From Viscum album (Eukaryota > Streptophyta > Magnoliopsida > Santalales > Viscaceae), in contig OY728147.1 of the NCBI GenBank assembly GCA_963277665.1, forward strand, positions 1,264,423,424-1,264,487,423: a stretch of 64,000 nt of DNA. Reading direction: 5' to 3'. The position numbers were made by a program, and so were the translations under genes. A model generated the notes under the pieces. The model saw only the letters and a program-made list of their open reading frames with translations, was not told the origin of the DNA and did not search any database. Shown here piece by piece: positions 1 through 11,933 of this stretch. Position 1 is the stretch's first letter. The number at the start of each line of letters is the position of its first letter.

Positions 1-47
1 TTTCATTCATCCTTGTATTTTACAAAAAAAACCTGAAATAATGTTAC
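1..47. other. Flank left of element G
   Basis: A short AT-rich flank. If G is inserted in element A, this is a further piece of A's internal region. The last five bases (gttac) would be one target-site copy; the other side reads gtcag, which matches at only three of five positions, so the duplication is decayed or absent. Confidence 0.3.
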
Positions 48-1117
48 TGTAAAGGCCCATAATTTTCATGTATTTATTTCAGAAAAATGTGAATTTTACG
101 AGTCTGCGAAATCGACAGCGTGTGATTTCGAGGACCAGAGTGCCTGGAATAAATTTCTAAACTTTTGTTTGGGTATATTCACTAAACGTGTGAGTGGGTT
201 TTTCTAACATTTGAACTGGTGCTCAGAGTTGAAATCATAGGGCATCTCTAAACTCGCAGTGCCAATATTCACTAAACAAGACCTTCCCCTCGACCGCAAT
301 AGGTCAAGGGTGGAAGTTAGATTTTCACATATTTGTGAAAGATAAAATAAAAATAAAATTGTGTAAAATTTATTTTTATATTTATTTGAAACACTTTTTG
401 GATGTTGAGAAGTGGGGACCAACAGAAATAATCCTCCCCTTAAGGATATGGATGTGGGGACCACCGATCCTAAAACCTCCCATGAGAGGTTATGTTGGTG
501 GGGACCACCCGAGATTAAAACCCCTTTGATCCTCCCACATAAATGAGGGGAAGTCTCTTGAACTTTACCTTGATTAATTATGCCACCCTCTTTTTAATTT
601 ATGCACAACCTCAATTAATTAATTATTCCAATTAGAAATTATGCCAAAATATTTTATTATATTGGCTACTTTTTCTATTTGGTGGGTTGGGGGAAATTAA
701 TCATTGGAAAATGTGGGAGCTTGAGTGAAATTGGAGGAAAACAACCTCCAACTAAGAATTACAATGAAGAACGCTTCTCCCTCGATGACTGTTTCTCCAA
801 AACCCTTTGATGGATCACTAACGAGGAACATCTCCACTAGCGATTGAGGAAACGCTGACATCACTGACATCCATCTATCCCCAATGACGTCGTCTCCTTC
901 CTCGCGAACTCCATCAACAAATCAATCAAGGAAGAGGTTATTTATGAATGATTATACTTCCCATGTTCATCCCTTCTAAACAAAGAGTGGATGTTTTCTT
1001 TATCTATGGGTTGGGAATAATCATTGTCAGGTGATAATAGAGTTTCACGGTATTGATTCATGTTTTTGTTGAGTCGTTTGCTACCGCTTGAACGCGGAGT
1101 GTGTGGGATAAACAAAC

Positions 1118-1720
1118 ATGGCTCGACCCCTCTGTCGTTCTTCATTTTCTTGTGTGTTCTTCATGATGGTGACAACGACTGGTGCAAGTGTTTGGCACCG
1201 ATGGAACACGAGAATGCCGGCTGGCTCCACTACCGACCGCGATGAAGGCGACAGTGCAATGGTGCCACCCCACAGCCACTGCCGCCCTGCGGCTTCCACC
1301 ATCTGCGGACACCGTTGTCTCGGGCCCCCGAGTCCCATCGGCCTCCCCCATCCAAGGATGGTGTCGTCGCACGTGGAATCTCCATGCTGCCACACGGTCT
1401 CGCCGCGCCACCCCATGGCCTGGCTCACCGCCCAGCGGATGCGGTTCCCTGTAGCCCTCGACGCCTCCAGGTGGCACTCTATGGCCCCTCGAAGTCCTCG
1501 CAGCCATTGCGCCACTGCCAGGTCGGGCCGCACAGCGCCGGATGGGCCGGACCTAGAAGGTCGGGCCGCCCCGCATGGGCCATGACGGACCCAGCAGGCC
1601 AGACCGCCCAAAAAGTTGGGCCGGACCCAGCGTGTCATGTTGGGTCGACCCAAACCCGGTCGGCCTCGACCGGGTCAGGCCTGGTCAGACCGACCATGTC
1701 GGACTGGACCCAGACCCACT
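1118..1720. other. GC-rich segment inside G 5' LTR
   Basis: A sharp compositional island in an otherwise AT-rich window, with many CpG sites and repeated GGGCC, GGGTCG and CGGTC words. The same segment recurs in the 3' LTR at about 9170-9760, so it belongs to the LTR and is not a host CpG island. The overlapping open frames on both strands are a by-product of base composition. Confidence 0.7.
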
Positions 1721-2114
1721 ACGACCCATTTATGATCTTTTCGGTCAAATCATTGGCACCATGCATCCATTTGAGGAACCGTGTATGGTGACGAAAACCT
1801 TTCTGTGAGACGGTCCCATTGATATACTCCACTAGGGTTTTTGATAGTGTTGGGGAATGGTCGGGTTGGATCGAGCACGAATCCCACCGGGCCCTCAGGA
1901 CTAAAAGAATAATAACTCATAGACCGATCATCTGATAGACGAACCGTTTTTTGGGATGAGACCCATTTGACGTGGAGGTCTTCTGAGATAAACGATCTTT
2001 AGTCTTTATGGAAGATTTAGTATCTACCAGTGGCTTTTGGAGCGGACCCTCTAGTAGACATGTGAGCATAGGGCAGGAACCCTATAGCTGGCTGTGACGT
2101 TAGAAATGAAGATC

Positions 2115-2339
2115 GATCCTATGTGGGTCAGCACCGAGCGATCCTGTGTGGGTCAGCACCTAGCGATACTGTGTGGGTCAGCACCGAGGGTTCCTATGTG
2201 GGTCAGAGCCTAGTGATCATGTGTGGGTTAGCACCAGGCGATCCTATGTGGGTCAGCACCTAGCGATCCGGTGTGGGTCAGCACTGAGCAATGTAGTGTG
2301 GGTCAGCACTGATTGATCCTTTTTGGGTCTGCCTCTTAA
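2115..2339 (+). repeat. 25-bp tandem array, nine units (G 5' LTR)
   Basis: Nine head-to-tail 25-bp units around the core TGTGGGTCAGCACC. Unit ends tend to alternate between GAG-type and TAG-type, so the true repeat may be a 50-bp dimer. The last unit decays into GGGTCTGCCTCTTAA. The 3' LTR has the same nine units in the same register. Confidence 0.9.
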
Positions 2340-3262
2340 CATAGTAAGATGATTAAGTATGTGAATTTAAAAATCTATACTACTATACATAAGTTATACA
2401 TGGTGTGATATGAGTTCGTACCTGTATGGTACTTTCATTCATGGTAATACCATGGTGGTATTCTTCTGTGTGGCGTACCTATGGGGAACTTGCCTGGCTA
2501 GGTTTCCTTCCTTTGTGTAATAGTTGAACTTTGGGATTTTGGGTTGGACCATGTGTTTACTAATGATTGAGATGGGTATATGTGATAAATTAGGTATATT
2601 TATGGCCATATACCTAAGAAAGTTTTATAGTTGATGGCATAACTTATCTATATGTATGGGCATATAGCATTGTTGGGTTGACAGTATAATTCATTCTTTG
2701 AGGTTTATCCTTTATGGATTTTGTAAGACCTTGACGGTCTTAGGGACCCTAAAAAGTATTATTAAACTCACCTAGGCACGGGCTATGCCCACACCTTATT
2801 GTGTTTGGTGTAGATGATGTACATCGTTGATCGAGACTGAGGGTACCGAGACTGGATGATGACTAGAGGAGGACCATACGATGAGTTGGTTCCCAGAGGA
2901 GATGGACAGACATCGAGTGTTGATGAGGTAATTTGTACCTACCCATTAGGTAGGATCCTCAGTGAACGAACCAACCAGTGTCTTCCTTTTTTCTCTAGTT
3001 TACATGTAAATTTAGTTTCTTGTACTTTACTTTTGGGCTTGTATTTCGGCCCTTTTTTACATTCCAAAATATTTTTTCTATATATTTGACTTGCATCCGT
3101 ATCTTTTTGTTTGCTTGGTTGAGTGTGTTTGCATGTTATACAGGAAATGCCTTCACAATTTTAAGAAATATGCCTTTGGTGCTAGTCACCCGCCGCTGGC
3201 CTATAGAAGGTGGGCTTGGGGTTAGTCACAGTACGGGCCCTGGAGGACGGGTCGTAACAAAT

Positions 3263-3273
3263 TGTTATTAGAG
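3263..3273 (+). other. Primer-binding site of G (initiator Met tRNA type)
   Basis: TGTTATTAGAG, three bases after the LTR end, differs at two positions from TGGTATCAGAG, the complement of the initiator Met tRNA 3' end used by many plant Ty3/gypsy elements. It marks the LTR boundary and the + orientation. Confidence 0.75.
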
Positions 3274-3529
3274 ATGTCAGTTCTACCATAGAACATATGA
3301 CTCTGATCTTTATTTGTAATTGACATAATGTTAAGTGTATTGAGTGTGGTTATCAGTTTAGGGAATCCAATGTTGGTTAGACGGCCAACGTATCCATACA
3401 CAAGGACCATGACTTCTGATTTCCGAATGAGTGCACGAAAACACTGATTGCATGTGTGTTTTAAAGAATTTTCATTGTGATCTCATTAATTCTGCTCAAA
3501 ATGTATAATTTTTTTACTTTAAAACACCT

Positions 3530-3542
3530 TTTTCATTTCAGG
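3530..3542 (+). promoter_or_regulatory. Candidate 3' splice site before G gag
   Basis: A pyrimidine-rich run, TTTTTCATTTCAG, ends at 3541, one base before the gag ATG at 3543. It looks like a textbook plant acceptor. A donor-like GAAGAG/GTTA lies in the LTR at 931-940 (the 3' LTR reads ATGAG/GTAGG). Splicing has not been shown; the case rests on the same arrangement in A, D, E and F. Confidence 0.45.
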
Positions 3543-4740
3543 ATGCCTCCACGAAGACAACCAGCTAGGGTTCCACGAGTTGTACGCACTGATAAACCAC
3601 CGAGCGATGAGGCATCGGTGCAAGGTCCTTTTCTAATAGAGGCACTAGTGTAGGCACCAGCGGTACCATTACCCATTGGGACACTGCTACCACCAGTCCC
3701 AATAGTAGATGGTCCATTCATTTTAAACGCGTTACACGAGTTGTAACACTAGAGGCCTCCCAGGTTCAGGGGGATAGATAGACCCACAGGCGGTTCAGGA
3801 TTAGTTGGAGGTTGTGGTGAGAGTCTTCTGACTGGTAGGGATACTAGCTGATCTCAAGGTGATACTAGCCGCTATCCTTCTATAGAAAACTACAGAAAGA
3901 TGGTGGAGCTTGATGCTCTATGTTTACAACGAGGTGACACTTCTCTGGGTAAACTTCGATAGCCTGTTTCAGGAATAGTATGTCCCAAAAACTCTTCGCG
4001 TAATGTACATACAACAACTTCTTCATCGGCAGTAGGGAAACATGACTATGGATCAGTACTCAGTGAGATTCACTAACCTCTCACCATGCTCCATAGATAT
4101 TGTGCGGGACCCATTCTCCAAGGCCTGGACCTTCGACTAGGGACTCAGGTGGGAGATCAGGGCTTCGATGATCTCACTCAGCATCCTGACATAGGCAGGA
4201 GTGTTAGAGAGAGCCCTATTAGTGGAAATTTTTCTTGTTGAGAAGTCACCAGCAGTGAGACCCACCACTAGACATCACGTAGTGGCGTCATCTGTAGCTA
4301 GAAGCAGACAGATGTCAGAGAGGTCCAAGAGGACCAGACCTACAGGTAGATGACTCCAGGATTCAAGGTCGGTTGTGCGGGGCACATGAGGTGGAGACTG
4401 TCATTCCAGGAGAGGCCAATATTTAACATGCGGTGGGTAGGGTCACATGGCTGGGGACTATTCGATCCGTTGTAAAGATTATCAGAAGGCGATTGAAGGA
4501 CCACCCAAGTAGATATAGATATTTGACTGGGGAGGTCCGCACTGAGCAGGCGAACATGGAAGAGGTGTTGGACGTGTAGCTGGCTGTGGGCGATGATTCG
4601 AGATGTGAAAGCCACCACCACTAAGAAGTCCACCCCGACCACAGGGAGAAGGCAGACATGGGAGATCCCAGATCTAGGCAGATGTGGCCTACGATAACTG
4701 TGCTCTAGAGATGATACGTGGTACAATCTGTGTCTACTCT
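3543..4740 (+). pseudogene. Broken gag of element G
   Basis: Gag (capsid/nucleocapsid) would package the element RNA in cytoplasmic particles. The start MPPRRQPA is typical of Tekay-type Gag. Further on, residues like MDQYSVRFTNLS and GLRWEIRA (around 4138-4170) match the conserved capsid region of this group. Several in-frame stops and frame changes break it, and I see no clear zinc knuckle. The ATG follows a candidate splice acceptor by one base. Confidence 0.7.
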
Positions 4741-7700
4741 ACCTTAGTTGTAGTACTTGTAGACATAGGTTCTAGTCATTCACTTATTGCCACTGCCCTC
4801 GTTTGGAACTCGGAGTTCTTGATGGAGCAGTTGGCCCAATAATTATGGCTATAGACTCATTCGAAAGCTGATTTTACGATTACACATTAGTTCCGACAGT
4901 GAGAGCTTACTCTAGGAGGCGAGAGATTTGATTGGGATGTCATAGTACCATCTTCGAGGCCTTACGATGTCATCTTGGGTATAGTCTGGTTAGCTATATT
5001 CCATGCTCAGATTGACTGTATTAGGTGAAAAGTGTAGTGTGTCGGCACATATTGGACCATGATTACCTTCACTAGTGAGAAGGGAGCATATGCATCACAT
5101 GACAGACTTATTGGAAGGAGAGTGCAGTTGATCACTCATCAGTTTTCTATCCTTACCCTCGGAACGGTTGATGTGGGGAGTCAGAGATATCTTGTAGTGG
5201 TAGACCAATATGCATATCTTTTCCCTGATGATGTCGTGGGTCTACCTCCTCATAGAGAGGTGGAATTTTACATTGACTTGTACCCTGGGACGGAACCGAT
5301 ATCTACACCAGCGTATAGGATGGATCTCGTAGAGCTTCGTGAGCAGTGGGTATAACTATTGGACTTGCATGGGAAGGGATTCATCCGGCCTAGTGTTTCT
5401 ACTTGGGAAGCCCATATTTTGTTCACCAAGAAGGCGGATGGGAGCTTGAGACTTTGTCTTGACTATCGTCTCCTGAACTAGGTGACCGTGAAGAACAAGT
5501 ACCCACATCTGATGATTGAAGACCTCGTTCATCTGATGAAGGGGCACGATGTTTCATGAAGATGGACCTCAGATCAGGCTATCTCCCACTCATATTACGA
5601 CATGAGGATGAGAAAAAAATGGATTTCAGATATCGGTACTACAATTATGAGTTCTTGTTTATGTAGTTCGGCATATCCAACGCTTCATAAGTGTTCATGG
5701 GAGTCATGAATAGGATCTTTCAGCCATACCTTGATAGCTTTGTAGTAGTCTTCATCGATGATATATTGTTCTACTCAGCTACTGAGGAGGAGCATGCTTA
5801 TCATTTTCAAGTAGTACTGGACACACTATGAGAGATCTAGCTTTATGGTATGCTCTCGAAGTGCCAGTTTCTTTTCTGAGAGGGTCGCTTTCTAGACATG
5901 TCATATCAGAGGCTGGAGTTTTAGTAGATCCATCGAAGACTGAGCCGGTACTTTCTTGGGAGCCAACTAGGAGTGTGATGGAGGTACTGAGTATCTTTGT
6001 ATTTCCGGATACTACCCGAGAATTGTTCTCTATTTATCAAGATTTTCAACACCACATTCAGCATTGACGATGATGGGACAACCCTTTATGTGGTCGGAGA
6101 GATTCCAGTTGTGTTTTCAAGAGATGAGGTAGAGGCTGAGTAGTTCCCCCATCTTGAATCATCCAGAAGATGGAATAGGGTACGTAGTAAACTTTGATGC
6201 ATCCTGGAATGGACTCAGATATTTCATGATGCAGGAGTGAGTGGTGATCACATATGGTTCTCGAAAACTGAGACAGAATGAGTAGAATTACGCTACCAAT
6301 GACCTGGAGTTAGCAGTTGTGGTCTTCAACTTGAAGATGTGGCAACACTATCTGATTGATGAACACTTTAAAATATACTCTGATTATAAGAGTCTCAGGT
6401 ATATCTTCTTTTATAATGACCTAAACCTGAGACAATGATGTGGGCTTGTGTTCCTCTAAGACTATGACTTCGTGATAGTCTATAATCCTGGAGAGGGGAA
6501 CGTTTTAGTAGATTCACTCAGCAAGAGATCTCATTTACAGCTACTCGATGAGGCAACAGAGCAGGTGGCCGCTTTGCAGATATCCTTTGTAGATCGAGAT
6601 AGGGAAGCTTTGCTTTAGTCTCTTACAATCACTCCCCCACTTCATCAAGGATTCATGGAGGCACAACATGGGGACACTGACTGTGAGGCATGACGTGCTC
6701 AGATATCCACAGGGCAGGAATCTGATGAATTTTATGATAGTGGAGAGCATGTAATCTTCTTTAAGGGTGTACCATGGTACCTGTGTCGCTTCAGGAGGAA
6801 GTGATGAGGGAGTTCCACACATCCCATCTAGCAGTACATCCAGGAGTGGTGAAGATTTACCAAGATCTTTGATGACAACACTGGTGGCTAGTAATGAAGA
6901 ATGTAGTTGCAGAGTTTGACTCTCGGTGCCTCACTTGTCTGCAAGTGATGTTAGAGAATCTGGTACCAGTAGCCTTGGTTCAACCATCAAAGGTCCCAGA
7001 GTTTAAGTGGGAAGGAATATCCATGGACTTCATGAAAGGACATCCACGTACATTCAGGGGCCATGACTTAATTTGGGTGATTCTCAACCGACTCACCATG
7101 TCAGCCCACTACCAACCAATCAGAGAGTATTGAACAGTAGAGAGCATGTGATGCCTCTATGTGAAGGCGATTTTGCGGCTGTATGGAGTACCCACAACGA
7201 TTGTCTCCAATCATGATGGTCATTTTACTTACCATCTATGGAAGGTGTTGCAGGAGGATTTTGGGACACTGCTTTGTTTGAGCACTGCCTTCCATCTTTA
7301 GATGGATGTCCAAACAAAGCCGACCATTCAGACCCTTGAGGACATGCTATGTGCTTTCATCCTCGACTTCAGTCGCATTTTGGAGGATCACATGCCTTTG
7401 GAGGAGTTTCATAAAACAAAAACTATCACTCCACCATTTGGATTGCACCTTTTGAGGCATTGTACAGCCGAACGTGGAGATTACCATTGTGTTGGACTAA
7501 CCTAGGGGAGTCATCACTAGTGGGATAAGAAACGGTACAAGATACCATAGAGAAGGTGCAGATCATCCAAGAGCAGATGAAGAAAGCACATATCATGTAG
7601 AAGTTGTATGACGACAGGAGACAGAGACCTCTGGTGTTCGAGGATGGCGACCACGTCTTTCTACGGGTCTCACCCCGACGAGGTTTATAGAGATTTGTCT

Positions 7701-8043
7701 GAGGTGGAAAGTTATCTCTGAGATTCATCGGACCCTTCCAGGTCATCAGTAAAGTTGGCGAGGTGCCTTACCTCTTAGCTCTTCCACCATAGTTGCACCG
7801 AGTGCAAGAGGTCCTCCATGTATCCCAGCTGAGGAGATATGTGCATGACCCTTCTCATATCATCGACTACGGTGAGCTAGAGGTCGATGATGGGGTGACT
7901 TTTATAGAGGTTCCAGTATAGATTGAGGATCGACAAGAGGGGTTCCTTCAAGTGAATTCTATACCTCTGGTGCACATTTGTTGTAAGGACGAGAACATTT
8001 ATGAGAGAAAATGGGAGCGTAAGGCTCAGATTAGTGCTCAGTA
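4741..8043 (+). pseudogene. Broken pol of element G (PR-RT-RH-IN-chromodomain)
   Basis: All pol domains can be read in order across frames, each with stops. Protease: VDIGSSHSLIA near 4755-4795 (the usual DSG is DIG) and DVILGIVWLAIFHAQIDC near 4967-5020. [15 protein letters not shown] near 5430-5470 and the active-site FIDDILFYS near 5750-5775. RNase H: FDASWNG near 6190 and NDLELAVVVF near 6300. Integrase: zinc part with HPG and CLTC (6835-6945), MDFMKG with the first Asp near 7029, and SNHDGHF near 7208; in the segment normally reading GQSER the catalytic Glu appears replaced by Lys ([13 protein letters not shown], about 7310-7345). The end (7870-8043) resembles a Tekay chromodomain. It cannot make a working polyprotein. 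Confidence 0.87.
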
Positions 8044-8098
8044 ACCTTGCTAGTTTTCCTATACAAGAGTTTTGAATTATAGGGATGAAAGTCCTTTA

Positions 8099-8109
8099 TT
8101 TTGGGAGAA
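8099..8109 (+). other. Polypurine tract of G
   Basis: TTTTGGGAGAA directly precedes the TGTAAAG start of the 3' LTR. It has the position and composition of the plus-strand primer used in reverse transcription. Confidence 0.7.
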
Positions 8110-9169
8110 TGTAAAGACCTGGAATGTCAATGTAATATTTTTTTAAATTTATGAAAATTTTACAAGTCAATGAAAATTAACGGAACATGATTCTGAGGCC
8201 CGGAGTGCCCGAAAAGAATTTTTGAAATTTTATACCTCTACGTTCAGTAGACGTGCGAGCGGGTTTTTTTAACTTTTGAACAAGTGCTTGGAATTTAATT
8301 TTAAGGGCACCGTTTAACTCGCAACACCTATATTTATATAAGGTGACCTTCACCATGATTGTAGTAGGTTGAGGGTTGAAGTTATCTTTTCACATATTCA
8401 TGAATGAATAAAATAAATCTCAAATTGGGTAAAATTTATTTTTATTTTTACTAGAAACACCTTGTTGATATTGAGTGGTGGGGACCACCAGAGATAAGCC
8501 TCAATTTGATGTTATAGATGTGGGGACCACCAAACCAAAAACCTCTCATAAGAGGTTATGGTGGTGGGGACCACCTGAGATTAAAACCGCTTTGAACCTC
8601 CCACTTAAATGAGCGAAAGTCTCCTAAACTTCCCCTTGATTAAATTTTTCACCACCTTTTTAATTAATACAATAGCTCAATTAATAAATTATTCCAATTT
8701 GAAATTACGCCAAAATATTTTATTATATTGGCTAACATTTCTTTTTTCTGGGGTTGGGGGAAAATAATTGTTGGAAAAGGTGGGAGCATGGGAGAACATG
8801 GAGGAACATGTCGTCCAACGGAGAACGTCAATGAAGAACTATTCTCCTTCAACGAATTCTTCTACAAATGGATTCAAAGGATCACCAACGAGGAAAATCT
8901 CCCCGGAAAATCGAGGAAACGTTGACATCACCGACATTCGTCTATCCCAAATGACGTTGTCTCCTTCCTCGTGACCTACGTCAAAAAATATAATGAGGTA
9001 GGTGTTATTTATGAATGAATATACATCCCATGTTCTTCCCTTATAGACAAAGAGAAGATTTTTTCTTTTTATATGGGTTAGTAATAATCATTGTCGGTGG
9101 ATTCTGGAGTTTGACGTTCTTGATTCATGTTTTTGTCGAGTTGTTCGCTACCATGTAAACTCGGAGGGT

Positions 9170-9760
9170 GTGGGACGAACAATTATGGCCCGACCCCTAC
9201 GTCGTTCTTCATTTTTTTCTGTGTTCATAATGATGGTGACAAAGACTAGTGCCAGTGTACGACAACAGTGGAACACAAGAACGACATCTGGAACCACGCC
9301 CAGCCACGTCGAATGTGAGGAAACTTCCCCGCAGCCACCGTCGCCCAGCGACTTCTGCCATTCACGGCCACCGCCACCCGCTGCCTCGTCACACCGCCCT
9401 GCGGTCTCACTATGCCTCCCCGGGGCCTTGACGCACCGCCTCATGGCCGGTCACACCGCACCGCCCTACGACCTCACCACGGCGGCTGTTAGCCCTCCAC
9501 AGCCCCTCGTATCCACCGTGTTGCTGCATGGTCGGGCAGCCCTGCGCGATCTGAGCCAGATCTAGCGTGTTGGGATGAACCCAGGGGGCCAGGCCGATCC
9601 CAGCGGGCTAGACCACCTAGCAGGCCAAGCCGGACCTAGTGTATTAGGCTTGGGAAACCCAAACTGAGTCAACCCGTGATGGGTTAGGCCAGGTCGGACC
9701 GACATGGCGCACTAGACACGAATCCACTACGACCCATTTACGATATATTCACCCATATAT
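9170..9760. other. GC-rich segment inside G 3' LTR
   Basis: This is the counterpart of 1118-1720. It contains CCACCGTCGCC-type words and GGGCC-rich runs. Because both LTRs carry it, it was part of the element before insertion. Confidence 0.65.
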
Positions 9761-10121
9761 TTGGCACCACATGTCTGTTTGAAAAACCTTCAATAGCACC
9801 ATAAGCCTTAGAGCGAGACGGTCCCTTTGGTATTCTGCATGAGAGCATTGGATAAATTTTGGGAACAGTCGGGTTGGATCAAGCACGAATCCAACCAGGC
9901 CCTAAAGACTAAAAGGAAAATAGCTCATATACTGGGCGTCCGATTAACGCACCATATGTTGCATTGAAACCCCTATGACGTGGTGGTTAATCAGGATACG
10001 TATTCTTGAGACTTCGTGGAAATTGGAGTATTGAATGATGCCTTGTGTAGCGGACCCTCCCAGAGAATAGTGAGCATAGTGGAGGAACCCGTAGCTAGCT
10101 GGGACATGATGAATGAAGAGA

Positions 10122-10346
10122 AATACTGTGTGGGTCAACACAGAGTGATCATGTATTGGACATAACCTAGTGATCCTGTATGGGTCAGCACTGAGTGATC
10201 CATTGTGGGTCAGCACCTAGAGATCTTGTCTGGGTCAACACCGAGCGATATTGTGTGGGTCAACACCTAGCGATCCTATGTGGGTCAGCACTGAGCGATC
10301 CTGTGCGGGTCAGCACCAAGAAATCATGTGTGGGTCTGCCTCTTAA
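10122..10346 (+). repeat. 25-bp tandem array, nine units (G 3' LTR)
   Basis: Nine 25-bp units with the same core (GTGGGTCAGCAC) and the same terminal decay into GGGTCTGCCTCTTAA as 2115-2339. Endings alternate AGAGT, CTAGT, TGAGT, CTAGA, CGAGC, CTAGC, TGAGC, CAAGA. No net unit was gained or lost between LTRs despite strong divergence. Confidence 0.9.
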
Positions 10347-11453
10347 TAGAGTATGATGAGTCAGTAGTTACATCTAATCAACTCTACTATTTTACATAAT
10401 TTATACCTAGTGTGATTTCAGTTCATACCTACATGGTACTTTACTTTGTGGTAATACCTTGGTGGTATTCTTCTGTGTGTCGTACAAGTTTGGTACATGC
10501 CATTGTGGTTTTCCATATTTTGTTGATTAGAGGAGCTTTCAGATTTTGGGTTGGAGACTATGTTTCCTCAGGATTGATATAGATATAATTGATTAATTAG
10601 GTATCTGTATGGGCATATACAATAGTAGGGTTGAGTGTTGACTTCAATACTTATGTATATGTATGAGCATATACCTATGTAGGGTTGAAAGTTGAATTAA
10701 TTCTTTGAGGTTTATCCTTTGTGGATTTTTTGTGTCCTTGGGGGTCTTGGGGTCCCATCTGGGTATCATTATACTCATCCAAGCATAGGATATGAACGCA
10801 CCTTGTTGGGTTTGGTGTAGAAGACGGACATCGGTGATTGAGACTGAGGGTACCAGGACTGGACGGTGCTCGGAGGAGGACCTTACGAGGAGTCGGTACC
10901 CAGAGGAGACAGACAGATGTGGAGTGCTGAGGAGGCAATATATACCTACCATTATGGCAGGAACCTCATAAAACTAACCAGCTGTTGTCTTCTTTTTTTC
11001 ACCAGTTTACTTGTACTTTCAGTTTCTTGTACTTTACTGTTGGGCTTATATTCTAGCACATTTTTACATTCAGCACTCTTTTTTCTATACAGTTGACGTT
11101 TGTTTGTATCCTTTTGTGTTCTTGACTGCACGTTTTTATAAGTTATAAATTCAATTCCTTACCAATTTTCATAAATACACCTTTGGTGCTAGTCGCCAGC
11201 CCCTGGCCTATGGAAGGTGGGCTTGGTGTTAGTCACGGCATTGGTCCCGTGGGATGGGTTGTGATTGTCAGTTTACATGGTACCATACAATTTCAAATCC
11301 TAAATGAAATAGTACTACAGTATAATCCTTATATATTTCCATAATTCATATAAGCAGAACATCATAGAAACACCACTCAAATGAAATAATTCTTTAATAA
11401 CAACATAATAACACTAGTGATTCCTCTTCTCATGTGGTAGTATCATAACATAA

Positions 11454-11933
11454 TTATAATACAAAATCATCAATTGGGGCATACTCTGATGATTTGGACA
11501 TTGATTCACATTGTGTCCCAAACCCTTGGAGATGAAGTATTGAACATTTGAAACCTTTTTCATACCCTCTCAAATCACATATTATGTGTTCTTGTTCTCC
11601 ACACTTATAACAAACTCTCATTCTCTTCAAGCATTTACCGAGGTGATTCTTTCCACAATTATCACATATAATAAAATCTTTCTTTCTCCTCTTTCGTTTA
11701 TCCAACATTATCTCTACCATCCTTTTCGTCACTTTATTCCCTTCAAAGCTATAGGAATCAAGGAAATCATTACATATATTATTAACACATGATACAATTT
11801 CATCATATGATAAGAATACGTGGGAGACTATTTCCCTTTTAAATGTTGGTTTAATACCAGGAAAGATATTATCCTTATTAATCTTTCGATCTAGCTTATT
11901 TTGGATGTTCTCATTCCTTCCACTAGGAACCAT
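11454..11933 (-). pseudogene. Internally deleted gag of A with zinc knuckles
   Basis: An open frame of 159 residues. Residues around 40-50 (SYDEIVSCV) match SYEEIVRCA in D's Gag. Near residues 90-125 it has CDNCGKNHLGKC (CX2CX3HX3C) and CYKCGEQEHIIC, where D has a variant knuckle followed by CCHC knuckles. The second is degenerate: the last Cys comes two residues after His. In D, SYEEIV lies about 650 bp after the ATG; here it lies about 125 bp after, so roughly 0.5 kb of the capsid is missing. The Met follows a candidate splice acceptor (TTTAG/AA ATG). A truncated nucleocapsid-like peptide is possible, but I treat it as a relic. Confidence 0.72.

Larger units (their letters stand above)
48..3259 (+). 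repeat. 5' LTR of element G
   Basis: This 3.2 kb LTR begins TGTAAAGGCCC and ends CGTAACA, just before a primer site. It aligns with 8110-11266. Internal parts in order: short repeats of GTGGGGACCACC around 408-530, a GC-rich stretch (about 1118-1720), and a 25-bp tandem array (2115-2339). The open frames inside it on both strands have no recognisable domains and reflect low stop density in GC-rich DNA. A donor-like GAAGAG/GTTA lies at 931-940. Confidence 0.87.
48..11266 (+). mobile_element. Element G: old Tekay/Del-like Ty3-gypsy retrotransposon
   Basis: Full-length but decayed LTR retrotransposon. Order: 5' LTR, Met-tRNA primer site, gag, protease, RT, RNase H, integrase, chromodomain-like end, purine tract, 3' LTR. 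The LTRs start TGTAAAG and align along their whole length, including a tandem array in register, but differ by tens of substitutions per few hundred bases, so the insertion is old. The gag-pol order with integrase last and a C-terminal segment resembling IEVPV-IEDR...LVHI...YERKWER marks a chromovirus of Tekay/Del type. Every domain carries stops or frameshifts. It appears inserted in element A, whose gag lies just right of it on the other strand. Confidence 0.88.
8110..11266 (+). repeat. 3' LTR of element G
   Basis: About 3.16 kb, collinear with 48-3259: TGTAAAGACC start, GTGGGGACCACC motifs (8480-8575), GC-rich block (about 9170-9760), tandem array, and a shared ending around GGTGGGCTTGG. 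The right end is set by alignment at GGTTGTGATT, where the terminal CA has mutated, so the boundary is good to a few bases. Confidence 0.85.

Noticed and set aside
1081..1653. Open frame of 190 codons on the minus strand, and several overlapping frames at 1118-1791
   Set aside because: All lie in the GC-rich part of G's LTR, on both strands at once, with low-complexity Arg/Pro/Gly-rich translations and no domain. Stop codons are rare there because of composition.
2115..2339. CRISPR-like array
   Set aside because: The units are contiguous 25-bp repeats without spacers, in a plant retrotransposon LTR.
6541..6822. 93-codon minus-strand frame
   Set aside because: It is antisense to G's RNase H/integrase remnant and has no domain of its own.
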